A stretch of DNA of 64,000 nucleotides, from assembly GCF_900589395.1 (NCBI RefSeq), contig NZ_UUIS01000093.1:94888-158887 (forward strand), in the 5' to 3' direction. This DNA is from Pseudomonas viridiflava (GTDB taxonomy: Bacteria; Pseudomonadota; Gammaproteobacteria; Pseudomonadales; Pseudomonadaceae). Below the pieces are notes generated by a model. It had not been told where the DNA came from. It ran no database searches and saw only the letters and a list, made by a program, of their open reading frames with translations. How positions within the stretch are numbered: the stretch's first letter is position 1; every line of letters begins with the position of its first letter. A program made the position numbers and the translations under genes. Below are positions 1-8,822 of the stretch, in pieces.

Positions 1-2732
1 CCCGAACATCAGTTCGGCACCCCGGTTCCAACTGGTGACCACGCCCTCTTCGTCCTGCACGATGATGGCGTAGTCCAGCGCGCTCTCGGCGACCAGGCGC
101 ATGCGCTCTTCGCTCAGGCGCAGTTGCTCTTCGGCGGCCCGGCGCTTGGTGATGTCGATGAAGGTCAGCACGGTGCCGTCGATATGGTCTTCGTTGGAGC
201 GATAGGGCAGCAACCGGGCAATGTACCAGCGGTCATGGGTGCTGCTGACTTCGCGCTCGATGGTGGTCAGCGACTCGAACACGTCGCGGGCGTCCTGGCC
301 CAGGGTGTCGTAGTGCAGGCGATGAGTGATGTCCAGCAGCGAGCGGCCGGTGTCGACCGCCAGCATGCTGAAGATTTCCGTGGCCGCCGGGGTGAACCAC
401 TTGATGCGCAGGCTGCGGTCGACGAAGACCGTGGCGATATCGGTGGAGGCGATCAGGTTGGTCAGGTAGTCATTGATCTTGTCGGTCTCGTCGACCTTGG
501 TCTTGAGCTCGTGGTTGACGGTCAGCAGCTCTTCGTTGATCGACTGCAGCTCTTCCTTGCTGGTTTCCAGCTCTTCGGTGGCCGAGCGCAGTTCTTCATT
601 GATGGCCTGCATTTCCTCATTCGAGGCCTTGAGCTCCTCGGCAGAAACCTCCGAATGCTCGATGGTTTCCTGCAGTTGCAGCTTGGTGCGTTGCAGCTCG
701 CCCTCCAGGTTGGCCATCACGTGGTTTTCGGCTGAGTCGAACGTGAAGAAGGCGCCCGGGTATTCTTGCGCGGTGCTCTCGATGAAGGTCACCAGGAAAT
801 AGGTGCCTCCCGATTCCTCGTCGTGATACGGCTTGATCTCCATGCGCACTTGCACAGGCGCCTGGTCCTTGCTCATCTCGACTGGCCTTGAGTGCACTTC
901 CTGGCCGTTCTGGTTGGCCTGGAACAAGGCCGTACGCGCTTCCAGGCGCAGCTCGGGCGCGATCAGCGTGACCAGGCTGTGAGACATCTCGCCACTGACA
1001 TAGCGCAAAAAGCGCACGGCTTCTTCGCTGGTGTGCAGGATGTCGCCCTGGCCGTCGACGATGATGCTGGGCGGTGCCGCATGGCCGATGGCGCGCAGGT
1101 GAATATCCGAGAATGCCTTGCGCTTGACCCTGATGGGCGAGGCCATGCGCGTTGGTGAATCCTGGCGCACGATGTTGTTGCGGGCCAGGGTCGGCGGCTT
1201 GCGCGGAATCGAGGCGCCGGACAGGGCCCGGTAGATACGGTTTTTCTTGTCGACCGGGGCAAACAGGTCGCTGCACAGGTCGGCCGATTCCGAACTGCCC
1301 AGAAACAGATAGCCGCCCGGGCGCAGGGCAAAATGAAAGGTCTGCAGGATTTCGCGCTGCACTTCCCGGTCGAGGTAGATCATCAGGTTGCGGCACACCA
1401 CCAGATCGATTTGCGAGAACGGCGGGTCGCTCAGCAGGCTGTGCTGGGCGAACAGCACGCGCTCGCGGATTTCCTTGCGGATCCGGTAGTGATTGCTCTC
1501 CTTGATGAAATACTGGCGCAGGCGCGAGGGCGGCACATCGGTGATGATCGCTTCCAGGTAATTGCCGGCCCGGCCCACCGCAATGGCGCGGGCGTCGATG
1601 TCGGTGGCGAACACTTGCAGGCGGGCGCCGCTGTCTTCGACCTGTAATTGATCACTGAACAGCATCGCCAGGGAATACGCCTCTTCGCCCGTGGAGCACC
1701 CGGCCGACCAGATGCGGATTTCCTCGCGCTGTTGCGTCGAGGCGGTCGGGATCCTGACCAGCTCGGGCAGGACGTCACGCTCCAGAGCCTCGAAGGCTTC
1801 GCGGTCACGAAAGAAATTGGTCACCCCGATCAGCATGTCGCCCAGCAGCGCCTTGGTTTCTTCCGGATGGCCCTTGAGGTACTGGTAATACGCGCCCAGG
1901 CTTGATTGCGCGGTGACCTGCATGCGCCGCTCGATGCGCCGCAGCACGGTGGCGCGCTTGTAATGCTTGAAATCATGGCCGGTGCCGGTGCGCAGCTGCA
2001 CGAGAATGTCGAACAGGGCCTGCTCGGCCTGGGCCGCCTCATGCTCGCCAGCAGGCGCCAGGGCCTGGATCTCGGGGTCATCGTTGACGGGCAGGATGAT
2101 TTTCTGTGAGTTGCTCCAGAGCTCCAGCAGCCTCTGCGGCATTTCCACCACCGGCATGACCAGGTCGACCTGCCCGGTCTCGATGGCGGCCCGTGGCATG
2201 CTGTCGTATTCGGCGTCGTTGGGCGATTGGGCGATGGTCACGCCGCCCTGTTCCTTGATCCGTGAAAGCCCCACCGCGCCATCGGACCCCGTGCCGGACA
2301 GGATCAGGCAGAAAGCCCGCTCCTTGTGCACGTCGGCCAGGTCGCGGAAGAAATGATCGATGGCCACATGGCCACCCCGACGCGGCTCCGGGGTCGAGAC
2401 GCGCAGGTAGCCGTCGTTCATCAGCAGGTGATGCGCCGGCGAGATCACATAGACCTTGTTGCGCTCTATCGGCACCGGTTCGGTGACCTGCAGCACGGGC
2501 ATGCGCGTGGACTCCTGGATGATCCGGTCGGCAATGCTCTGATGGTCGGGCGAGAGGTGCAGGATAATGACGAATGCCATGCCGTTGTCCTGGGGCATGT
2601 GCTGAAGAAGCTCTTGATCGCATGAAAACCGCCCGCCGAGGCGCCGATGCCCACGATGGGAAATGTCAGGTCGCTGGGCTGCAGCTCCCTGCGCTGGGGA
2701 ACATTCGGAGAGCGCTGCGTAGGGTGCGACAT
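1..2732 (-). pseudogene. CheB-CheR-PAS chemotaxis-type fusion protein, frameshifted and cut by the window edge
   Basis: The reading frame from 2732 opens with a CheB methylesterase start (FPIVGIGASAGG, nucleophile Ser in GASAGG) and runs 43 codons to the Phe-Phe at about 2604. There the frame is lost. The next frame continues at once with HMPQDNGMAFVIILHLSPDH and stays open to base 1. It encodes the rest of CheB, a CheR methyltransferase with WSAGCSTGEEAYS and RNLMIYLDR, a Glu-rich coiled coil (about 750-480), a PAS domain and the start of a second PAS. Restoring one base gives FFQHMPQ, so this is a one-base deletion or a sequencing error. Such hybrids lack the usual CheB receiver domain and resemble signalling proteins outside classical chemotaxis clusters; no che genes are nearby. 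The C-terminus, possibly a histidine kinase, lies outside the window. Confidence 0.85.
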
Positions 2733-2954
2733 CTATCTGCGTCCTTACAATAAGATCAAAAGAGTGGAGCAGTGGGTGCCGTTCGAACGTGACCACTCCT
2801 GGATTCGAACTGACGCTCAGCGGCGTGAGGCGGCGATGAGGCAAACGGTCGAAGAGCATAAACCGTAATAAGGCCTTTATAAAACACAGGCGTGCACACA
2901 CAGGACAGTCGCCGTGACTTTGGCAAATAGCCACTAATGGGCGCGGCCGATGCG

Positions 2955-3011
2955 AAAGTGCAACTTTGACCATAGAGAGCAATTCCCTTTGTCAGTGATA
3001 TTTCTGACAAA
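2955..3011. promoter_or_regulatory. Two operator-like inverted repeats
   Basis: AAAGT-GCA-ACTTT lies at 2955-2967 and TTTGTCAG-N8-CTGACAAA at 2988-3011, both perfect. They sit in an AT-richer patch upstream of the frameshifted cheBR gene. The protein that might bind is unknown. The second could also form an RNA hairpin, but no T run follows it. Confidence 0.35.
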
Positions 3012-3076
3012 TGGCCGCTTCGTTTGAAGTGTATTGTTCATAAAGTCTTTGCTGTTTGAACGCCGCAGACACTGTT

Positions 3077-3228
3077 GTAGGAGCGCGCTCTGCCCGCGAC
3101 CGAGTGCGCAGCGCTCGCAAAATCTGCGAAACGCCACAGATTTACGATTGTTAACCCATCAGGGATCTATGAAACGCCACAAATTTACGACTGCTAACGC
3201 ACTCGGTCGCGGGCAAGCGCGCTCCTAC
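3077..3228. repeat. Composite REP-pair (BIME-like) element A, two core units
   Basis: Outer inverted arms GTAGGAGCGCGC and GCGCGCTCCTAC enclose a core that on the minus strand reads GTTAGCAGTCGTAAATTTG, GGCGTTTC, then CATAGATCCCTGATGG. The unit is repeated once in a diverged form before GAGCGCTGCGCACTCGGTCG. The same architecture recurs at six more places in this window. Confidence 0.8.
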
Positions 3229-3255
3229 CTGGCGGTGAATGCCAAAGCCGGTCAA

Positions 3256-3801
3256 TCAGCAGGGTAGGGTGGGGTGTTGCAGGTACTCGATGACGGCGGC
3301 GATGGCGGGCAGTGGCGGGGCCTGCCTGGTGGCCTCCGTGGCCGGGCACCAGGGGTAGCTCAGCCCTTGCAACCAGTTCATGACAGGCACCAGCTCAGTG
3401 GCCGGGATGACCTGCATGGTTTCGATCTGGATCGTCAGGTGAGCCACATGCCCTGACTGTGGATCAAACTGCCAGCGGTAGTCGCCGCACCCCACGCGCA
3501 CATCGCCCGTTTGCTTGTCAGACATGCCCACGAACCATTTGCAGGTATGGGCCGGCACCTGCGTTGCAGGCGGCTCACCGACGCAGAAGGTGTAGATGTT
3601 TTCGTACGTTTGGTTAAAGCGGCGCACCAGTGTCTCAGCAATGGCCGGTCGGCCTTCAAGGTGAGCGGGGAATGAAATGGCGTCCGTACGGACAACCATT
3701 TCCACGCAGGCCTCAGGCGTGAACGCCTGGCGCAAGAGGTCGGGGCGGTTTCCATCCTTGCCCAGAATGTAGTTTTCGATCGCGTGGCGAGGGGTTGGCA
3801 T
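3256..3801 (-). CDS. NTF2/SnoaL-like fold protein of unknown function
   Basis: This is a 181-residue protein starting MPTPRHAIENYILGKDGNRP. The phrase ENYI..KDGN..DLLRQAF, the central YENIYTFC and the paired beta-rich stretches (CKWFVGMSDKQTGDVRVGCGDYRW, HVAHLTIQIETM) resemble NTF2-like/SnoaL-like proteins, which are small cone-shaped ligand binders or isomerases. The catalytic class cannot be read from the sequence. I chose the ATG at 3801 because AGGA lies 11 bases upstream; a GTG at 3810 is in frame but only two bases from that AGGA. It follows the DUF1445 gene on the same strand after about 100 bases and may belong to the same unit. Confidence 0.55.
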   Translation of the reverse strand: MPTPRHAIENYILGKDGNRPDLLRQAFTPEACVEMVVRTDAISFPAHLEGRPAIAETLVRRFNQTYENIYTFCVGEPPATQVPAHTCKWFVGMSDKQTGDVRVGCGDYRWQFDPQSGHVAHLTIQIETMQVIPATELVPVMNWLQGLSYPWCPATEATRQAPPLPAIAAVIEYLQHPTLPC

Positions 3802-3858
3802 GCAGTTCACAGTCCTGTGTGGCCGTTCGATGGTGGGGTACAGCGTTGAGACGCACAG

Positions 3859-3887
3859 GCGCTTTCAGGCTGAGCGTTAGAAAGCGC
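3859..3887 (-). terminator. Hairpin downstream of the DUF1445 gene
   Basis: GCGCTTTC (3859-3866) and GAAAGCGC (3880-3887) form a perfect 8-bp stem with a 13-base loop, just after the stop of the DUF1445 gene. No U tract follows on the minus strand, so it may stabilise a 3' end or terminate only partly. Confidence 0.35.
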
Positions 3888-3905
3888 ATGCAAGGCCTCT
3901 AATGC

Positions 3906-4712
3906 CTAGACGTGATAGGTGCTGTCAGGCACGTCGGTGATGAACATGTAGCCAGGCGCATGGGTGATGGCGAACGGCACTCCGGAGGCGACGACCGCCG
4001 CTTGCGGGGTCACGCCACAGGCCCAGAACACTGGCACCTCACCGGGCTCGATGCGCACCGCGTCGCCGTAGTCGGGGCGACTCAGGTCCTGGATGCCCAG
4101 TAACGCCGGCTCGCCGATGTGCACGGGCGCACCATGCACCGACGGGTAGCGTCCCGAGATGCCACTGGCCTCGGCCACGCGATGAGCCGGGATCGGTCGC
4201 ATCGACACCACCATTTCGCCTTGCAGGCGACCGGCCGGCCGGCAGGCGCGGCTGGTGCGGTACATCGGCACGTTGCTGCCATCAGCAATATGCCGCACTT
4301 CGATGCCGGCTTCCTGCAGCGCCGTCTCGAAGGTGAAGCTGCAGCCAATCAGGAAAGCCACCATGTCGTCGTGTTCAGCCCAGGCCTGGGTGGCGTCGGT
4401 GACTTCCTCTGCCAGTTTGCCATCGCGCCACACGCGGTACAGCGGAATGTCGGTGCGCAGGTCGGCGCCTTGGGCCAGCACGGTGAACGGGCTGCCGGCA
4501 TCAGTGACGTCGAGGATCGGGCAGGCCTTGGGATTGCGCTGGGCGTAAAGCAGAAAATCGTAGGCCCAATCGCGGGGCAGGGCGATCAGGTTGGCCTGGG
4601 TCATGCCTGGCGCGATGCCGGCGGTGGGCATCACCCGGCCGTCGCGGTAGGTGGCGCGCGCACTCTGTGCCGCAGCGATGGCCGCTTCACGGGCGCGTTC
4701 GAAAGCATTCAT
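3906..4712 (-). CDS. Putative hydro-lyase, DUF1445 / YcsI family (D-glutamate cyclase-like)
   Basis: The 268-residue product matches the DUF1445 family: the early GIAPGMTQANLIALP and AYDFLLYAQRNPKACPILDVTD blocks, DMVAFLIGCSFTFE in the centre, and the late FWACGVTPQAAV block near the C-terminus. Length is normal. The family was long called putative hydro-lyase; related sequences occur in mammalian D-glutamate cyclase, which makes 5-oxo-D-proline. A GGAG seven bases before the ATG supports the start. It is downstream of the NRAMP-like gene, the pairing seen for B. subtilis ycsG-ycsI beside the 5-oxoprolinase genes. No pxpABC genes are visible here. The reaction is an inference from family context. 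Confidence 0.85.
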   Translation of the reverse strand: MNAFERAREAAIAAAQSARATYRDGRVMPTAGIAPGMTQANLIALPRDWAYDFLLYAQRNPKACPILDVTDAGSPFTVLAQGADLRTDIPLYRVWRDGKLAEEVTDATQAWAEHDDMVAFLIGCSFTFETALQEAGIEVRHIADGSNVPMYRTSRACRPAGRLQGEMVVSMRPIPAHRVAEASGISGRYPSVHGAPVHIGEPALLGIQDLSRPDYGDAVRIEPGEVPVFWACGVTPQAAVVASGVPFAITHAPGYMFITDVPDSTYHV

Positions 4713-4835
4713 GAGGGATCTCCGTTAACGATTGCAGGGGCATGGCGCCTGGCGTGCCAGGCGCGGTTTACAGGCCATCTCGAACACGGCAGGGTTGGAG
4801 CCGTGAGCGTCGCTTGAGACAGCCAGGATTGGCGG

Positions 4836-6071
4836 TCAGACCACGTTGAGAAAGGCGAAGATCGGACCGACCGATTTGGCCGCCATGTACCAGGTCAGGG
4901 CACAGGTAATGACGCCCAGCACCAGCAGCCAGCGTGGGTAGTGGTAGTTGTTCATGAGGTCGGCCCGGCGCCAGCCCACATAGACAAAGATGCTCAGGCC
5001 GAGCGGCAGGATCAGGCCATTGAAGCCGCCGGCAAACACCAGCAGCGCCGCCGGGGCGGTGCCGAGCGAGAGGTAGATCAGCAGCGACAGGGTGATGAAC
5101 ACCACGGTAGCCCGGTTGCGACTGCGCTCGTCCAGGGACGGGCGGAACACGGTGATGAACGACATCGAGGTGTACGCCGCGCCGATCACGCTGGTGATGG
5201 CCGCCGCCCACAGGATCAGGCCGAAAGCGCGCAAGCCGAATTGCCCTGCCGCCGCCTGGAACGCCTGGGCGGCCGGGTTGGCGCCCTTGCCCGAAAGGTC
5301 GATGACCACGCCGCTGGCCACCACACCCAGAATTGCCAGGAACAAGACGTAGCGCATGATGCCGGTGACCAGAATGCCGCTCAGGGCCGCACGCGTGACC
5401 TCTTTCACATGCTCTTCGCCAACCAGGCCGCGATCCAGCAGGCGGTGGGCGCCGGCATAGGTGATGTAGCCGCCGACCGTGCCGCCGACGATGGTGGTGA
5501 TGGTGGCGAAGTTGATCTGGTCAGGCCATACCGTTTGGCGCAACGCCTCGCCGAGCGGCGGATTGGAAGCGTAGGCGACGAACACGGTAAGCCCGATCAT
5601 CAGCAGGCCCAGCACCACGATCATGCGATCGACGGCCAGTCCGGCGCGGTGCGAAAGGAAGATGCCGATGCCGGCCAGGGCGCTCAAGGCCCCGCCCCAT
5701 TTCGGATCAAGCCCCAGCAAGGCGTTGAGCCCCATGCCGGCCCCGGCGATGTTGCCGACGTTGAAGACCAGGCCACCGAAGATCACCAGCACCGCCAGCA
5801 GGTAGCCGCTGCCGGGAATGGCCGCGTTGGCAAGGTCGGAGGCACGCATGCGGGTCAGGCTGACGATGCGCCAGACATTCAGTTGCACCACGAAGTCGAT
5901 CAGGATCGATGCCAGGATGCCGAATGCGAACGCGGCGCCCATGGTCGTGGTAAAGGTGGCTGTCTGGGTGATGAAGCCCGGGCCGATGGCCGACGTGGCC
6001 ATCAGAAAGATGGCCCCGATTAAGGAGGAGCGGCGTGACTGGACGAACTCACTGGTGGTCTGGGCTTGCAT
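4836..6071 (-). CDS. NRAMP-like membrane transporter (YcsG-type), lacking canonical metal motifs
   Basis: A 411-residue integral membrane protein with about 11 hydrophobic segments. I start it at MQAQTTSEFVQS because AGGAG lies just upstream; an in-frame ATG at 6116 has no such site. It resembles NRAMP transporters, but the TM1 metal motif DPGN reads GPGF (SAIGPGFITQTATF), and the TM6 region (GGTVGGYITYAGAHRLLDRG) lacks MPHN. The transported substrate is therefore unlikely to be the usual divalent metal. It is probably transcribed with the DUF1445 gene and diverges from the GntR-family regulator at 6328. The clade recurs with DUF1445 and oxoprolinase genes, which suggests an organic or amino acid substrate, but that is inference. 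Confidence 0.8.
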   Translation of the reverse strand: MQAQTTSEFVQSRRSSLIGAIFLMATSAIGPGFITQTATFTTTMGAAFAFGILASILIDFVVQLNVWRIVSLTRMRASDLANAAIPGSGYLLAVLVIFGGLVFNVGNIAGAGMGLNALLGLDPKWGGALSALAGIGIFLSHRAGLAVDRMIVVLGLLMIGLTVFVAYASNPPLGEALRQTVWPDQINFATITTIVGGTVGGYITYAGAHRLLDRGLVGEEHVKEVTRAALSGILVTGIMRYVLFLAILGVVASGVVIDLSGKGANPAAQAFQAAAGQFGLRAFGLILWAAAITSVIGAAYTSMSFITVFRPSLDERSRNRATVVFITLSLLIYLSLGTAPAALLVFAGGFNGLILPLGLSIFVYVGWRRADLMNNYHYPRWLLVLGVITCALTWYMAAKSVGPIFAFLNVV

Positions 6072-6170
6072 GGAACACTCCTCGCGTCTGGGTAGGGTCT
6101 GCAGGGTGTAACGCAATCACTGTGCCATACAGGGCTAAAAGCGTTCAGTTGTTGATTCCAGATGGTTTTA

Positions 6171-6181
6171 TTGTTCAACAA
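6171..6181. promoter_or_regulatory. Candidate FadR-family operator
   Basis: TTGTTCAACAA fits the FadR/GntR consensus TNGTNNNACNA and sits in a longer perfect palindrome, ATTGTTCAACAAT (6170-6182). Half-sites like TTGTTGAT lie on either side. It is between the divergent NRAMP-like and GntR-family genes, the expected place for autoregulation and control of the transporter. Confidence 0.6.
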
Positions 6182-6327
6182 TGATTGTTGATGTATGGGT
6201 TCATGTGCACCAGATTGTTACTCAGCTACCCTGTGATGCTACTTATTGAAGCACCACGCGCTTCTTTCTTGTCCCCCAGACCAGGCTCTGGTGGAATATC
6301 GCCGCCTCTTCGCCCTCGGGATCATTC

Positions 6328-6999
6328 ATGAACGACCACGCGCCGACCCCTCCACGCACCCTGGGCGAGTCCATCACCCAGGAAATACGCCGAATGCTGG
6401 TCGAGGGTGAACTCGCGCCTGGCCAGCGCTTGTCAGAAGCCGCGCTGGCTGAAAGCCTGGACATCTCGCGCAATACCTTGCGCGAGGCCTTCCGGGTGCT
6501 GACCCGCGAGGGCCTGCTCAAGCATGAGCCCAACCGTGGCGTCACCGTCATCGAGCCTGACATGGCGTCGATCATCGACATCTACAGGGTCCGCCGTTTC
6601 ATCGAATGCAAGGCGATAGGCCAGGGGTATCCCCAGCACCCGGGCGCGCTGCACATGCGCCAAGCCGTCGAGCTGGGCCAGCGTGCGCGTGAAGCCAAGG
6701 ACTGGGTCGCGGTCGGCACGGCCAACATGATTTTCCACAAGTCCATTGTCGAACTCGCCGACAGCTCGCGGCTGGTCATGTTCTACCAGCAGATCTCGGC
6801 CGAGCTGCGTCTTGCCTTCGGCCTGCTCGAAGACCCGCAATTCATCCACCTGCCGTTTCTCGACATGAACGCTGCGATTCTCACGTGCGTCGAAGAGGGC
6901 CGGGCCGATGATGCGAAAGCCATGCTCGACGCGTACCTGGTGCACTCGGAGCGTACCGTGCTGGCGGCCTACGCACGGAGTATGAACCGCCAGGCGTAA
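6328..6999 (+). CDS. GntR family transcriptional regulator, FadR/FCD subfamily
   Basis: A 223-residue regulator with an N-terminal winged helix (residues about 10-78: LGESITQEIRRMLVEGELAPGQRLSEAALAE, then SRNTLREAFRVLTREGLL and RGVTV) and a C-terminal all-helical FCD ligand-binding domain (about 85-210) with RRFIE, the FHKSIVELADSSRL helix and a late H-S-E-R. FCD domains usually bind small carboxylates through a metal held by Asp and His residues. It is divergent from the NRAMP-like/DUF1445 pair, with a FadR-type palindrome between, so it probably represses them in response to their substrate. The ligand is unknown. Confidence 0.88.
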   Translation: MNDHAPTPPRTLGESITQEIRRMLVEGELAPGQRLSEAALAESLDISRNTLREAFRVLTREGLLKHEPNRGVTVIEPDMASIIDIYRVRRFIECKAIGQGYPQHPGALHMRQAVELGQRAREAKDWVAVGTANMIFHKSIVELADSSRLVMFYQQISAELRLAFGLLEDPQFIHLPFLDMNAAILTCVEEGRADDAKAMLDAYLVHSERTVLAAYARSMNRQA

Positions 7000-7011
7000 G
7001 GTGGGCAGGCG

Positions 7012-8394
7012 TCAGGCTTTCTTCAGTGCGCCAAGCAGCAGGGCCAGCACCGCCAGGCTCGCTGCGGCCAGGAAGGTCACATGGAACGCGTGACCGATGA
7101 CCGGTGCCGTACTGTCGGCCAGCGCGTGCTGGCCCAACAACGAGGTAAACAGCAGGGGCGGCAGCGAGGCCCCGGCAATCAATCCCAGGTTGCGCGACAA
7201 CCCGAGCAACCCGGCCAGCAGGCCCTGGTGCTCAGGGTCGGCCTGGACCATCACCAGGGTGTTGTTGGCAGCCAGGAACAGTTGAAAGCCCGGAGTCATC
7301 AACAGCAAGGCCAGCACGTAGCCGCGGACACCGACCAAGGGCGCCAGCGTCGCAAAGGCGACCAGGCCCACGAAGGTGAGCAGCAGGCCGGCCATCAGCG
7401 TTCGGTCTGCGCCAAAGCGATCCACGGCCCGCCCCGCCGGTACGCCTGACAGCGCCGCAGCGATCGGCCCTGCGGCCATCACCAGACCGGTTTCGGCGTC
7501 GCTCAGGCCAAGCCCGAACGACAGGAAAAACGGGCCTACCACCAGCGTGGCCATCATCAGCATCCCCACCAGCAGGTTCATCGACAGTGAAAGGGCGATC
7601 ACGCGGCCACGCACCAGGGCCACGGGAACAAGCGGGTTGGCGACGGTCAGCTCGGTGCGGATGAACATCAGCAGCGCTACGGCGGCCAGTGTCATCAGCA
7701 TCCAGGGCTGGACCCTCACACCCAGCCGCCCACCGGCCGCAGACAGCCCCAGGCCGGCCAGCGCCGTCGACAGCCAGACGCTGCCCGCCCAATCGATACG
7801 GCAGGCAGAAGGGCCGGTGCTTTCGGCCTTGAACAGGCCGCTCAGGAGCAATGCCAGCAGGCCAACGCCACACAGGGTCAACAACGCGAACACAGAACGC
7901 CAGCCATACACACCGACCAGTGCGCCGCCTAGCGCCGGCCCCAATGCCGTTCCTACGGCGGACAGGGTGCCAAACAACCCCATCGCCGCACCCAACCGCT
8001 CTTTGGCCACCAACGCCTTGGCCATGGACAGCGGCAACGACATCAGAATCGCCGCCCCCAGGCCTTGCACCACACGGCCCGTGATCAGCCAGCCCAGGCC
8101 GGGGGCCAATGCGCAACCGGCAGAGGCCAGGGTAAACAGCGCAACGCCCACGACGAGCACACGCCGGTTGCCATGGATATCACCCAGGCGGGCGACTACC
8201 ACGATGGCCGCCGTGACCGTCAGCAGGTAGGACAACACTACCCACTGCACCGCCTGCACGTCTGTCGAAAAGGCCCTGGCCAGACTGGGCAGCGCCACCG
8301 TGGCGATACTGATGCCCAGCGCCGCCAGCATGATCGAGCCGGCCAGTGCGGCGATCAGCAGGGTGTTTTGCACGCGAGTTAAGGGGGGTTGCAT
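7012..8394 (-). CDS. MFS transporter, DHA2-type drug/solute exporter
   Basis: A 460-residue protein with 14 predicted membrane spans, as in the DHA2 (EmrB/QacA) branch of the major facilitator superfamily. It shows the TM2-3 motif A signature (ARLGDIHGNRRVLVVG) and the TM5 antiporter motif C (GTLSAVGTALGPALGG), which marks proton-driven exporters. No membrane fusion partner (EmrA) is adjacent, so it may act alone in the inner membrane. It converges with the GntR gene, 12 bases apart. Substrate unknown. Confidence 0.85.
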   Translation of the reverse strand: MQPPLTRVQNTLLIAALAGSIMLAALGISIATVALPSLARAFSTDVQAVQWVVLSYLLTVTAAIVVVARLGDIHGNRRVLVVGVALFTLASAGCALAPGLGWLITGRVVQGLGAAILMSLPLSMAKALVAKERLGAAMGLFGTLSAVGTALGPALGGALVGVYGWRSVFALLTLCGVGLLALLLSGLFKAESTGPSACRIDWAGSVWLSTALAGLGLSAAGGRLGVRVQPWMLMTLAAVALLMFIRTELTVANPLVPVALVRGRVIALSLSMNLLVGMLMMATLVVGPFFLSFGLGLSDAETGLVMAAGPIAAALSGVPAGRAVDRFGADRTLMAGLLLTFVGLVAFATLAPLVGVRGYVLALLLMTPGFQLFLAANNTLVMVQADPEHQGLLAGLLGLSRNLGLIAGASLPPLLFTSLLGQHALADSTAPVIGHAFHVTFLAAASLAVLALLLGALKKA

Positions 8395-8484
8395 GGGCGA
8401 CTCCTGGCCGTTTCAAAGGGCGATGAGTCACTGTGCGGGTTCAAGTGGACTTGAGGTCAAGCCGCAGATAATCACGGCCTTGAC

Positions 8485-8500
8485 ACCGCCCCAAGGCGGT
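8485..8500. promoter_or_regulatory. Palindrome overlapping a -35-like TTGACA
   Basis: ACCGCC-CCAA-GGCGGT is a perfect 6-bp inverted repeat that follows TTGACA (8480-8485) on the plus strand. The layout recalls MerR-type operators, but no regulator gene is adjacent and a matching -10 box is not clear. Confidence 0.25.
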
Positions 8501-8527
8501 ACGCTGTCGCGTAGCAAAAAAGGATCG

Positions 8528-8650
8528 AAGGAGCGCGCTGGCCGGAATGCGGGACCATCGCGACCGAGTGCGTAGTGCTCGCAAGATCTGCGAAACGTCA
8601 TACATTTACGACTGCTGGCGCAGCCGGTCGCCGGCAGAGCGGGCTCCTAC
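8528..8650. repeat. Composite REP-pair element B
   Basis: Minus-strand orientation like element A: outer arms AAGGAGCGCGC and GCGGGCTCCTAC, inner GCGACCGAGTGCG and CGCAGCCGGTCGC, with the core ACGTCATACATTTACGACTGC between. One core unit. Confidence 0.7.
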
Positions 8651-8822
8651 GAGATCTGTGCACGTATTTGCGTCGCCGCCATCGCCGGCAAGCCGCCTCC
8701 CACATGGATCGAGTATTCAGGGGCATAGGCAGCGTTCGCAGTGGAGGCAGGTCGTTCAGATGAAATTTACCTGTTTCTGATTGGCGCTGAACCTGTGGGA
8801 GGGGGCTCTGCCCGCGACAGCG

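Larger units (their letters stand above)
2733..3255. other. Intergenic region with inverted repeats and a REP-pair element
   Basis: I see no credible gene here; the short open frames have no recognisable protein. The stretch holds the upstream region of the cheBR gene, two small perfect inverted repeats (2955-2967 and 2988-3011) and a composite REP element (3077-3228). Confidence 0.6.
8395..8822. other. Gene-free repeat-rich stretch upstream of the MFS gene
   Basis: This holds the MFS promoter region, a palindrome (8485-8500), a composite REP element (8528-8650) and further solitary REP halves (about 8675-8706 and 8791-8822). I see no gene. Together with the Fic fragment beside it, it looks like decayed DNA colonised by REPs. 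Confidence 0.6.

Noticed and set aside
617..1396. 259-codon minus-strand frame inside the cheBR gene
   Set aside because: It is an alternative frame of the CheR-PAS coding region; the true frame has CheR motifs and stays open to the window edge.
2595..2615. Programmed ribosomal frameshift in cheBR
   Set aside because: No classical slippery heptamer or following pseudoknot is evident. A mutation or sequence error is simpler.
4941..6023. Long open frame (360 codons) opposite the NRAMP-like gene
   Set aside because: Its sequence is Gln/His/Asp-rich low complexity typical of an antisense frame in GC-rich DNA. The minus-strand transporter is clear.
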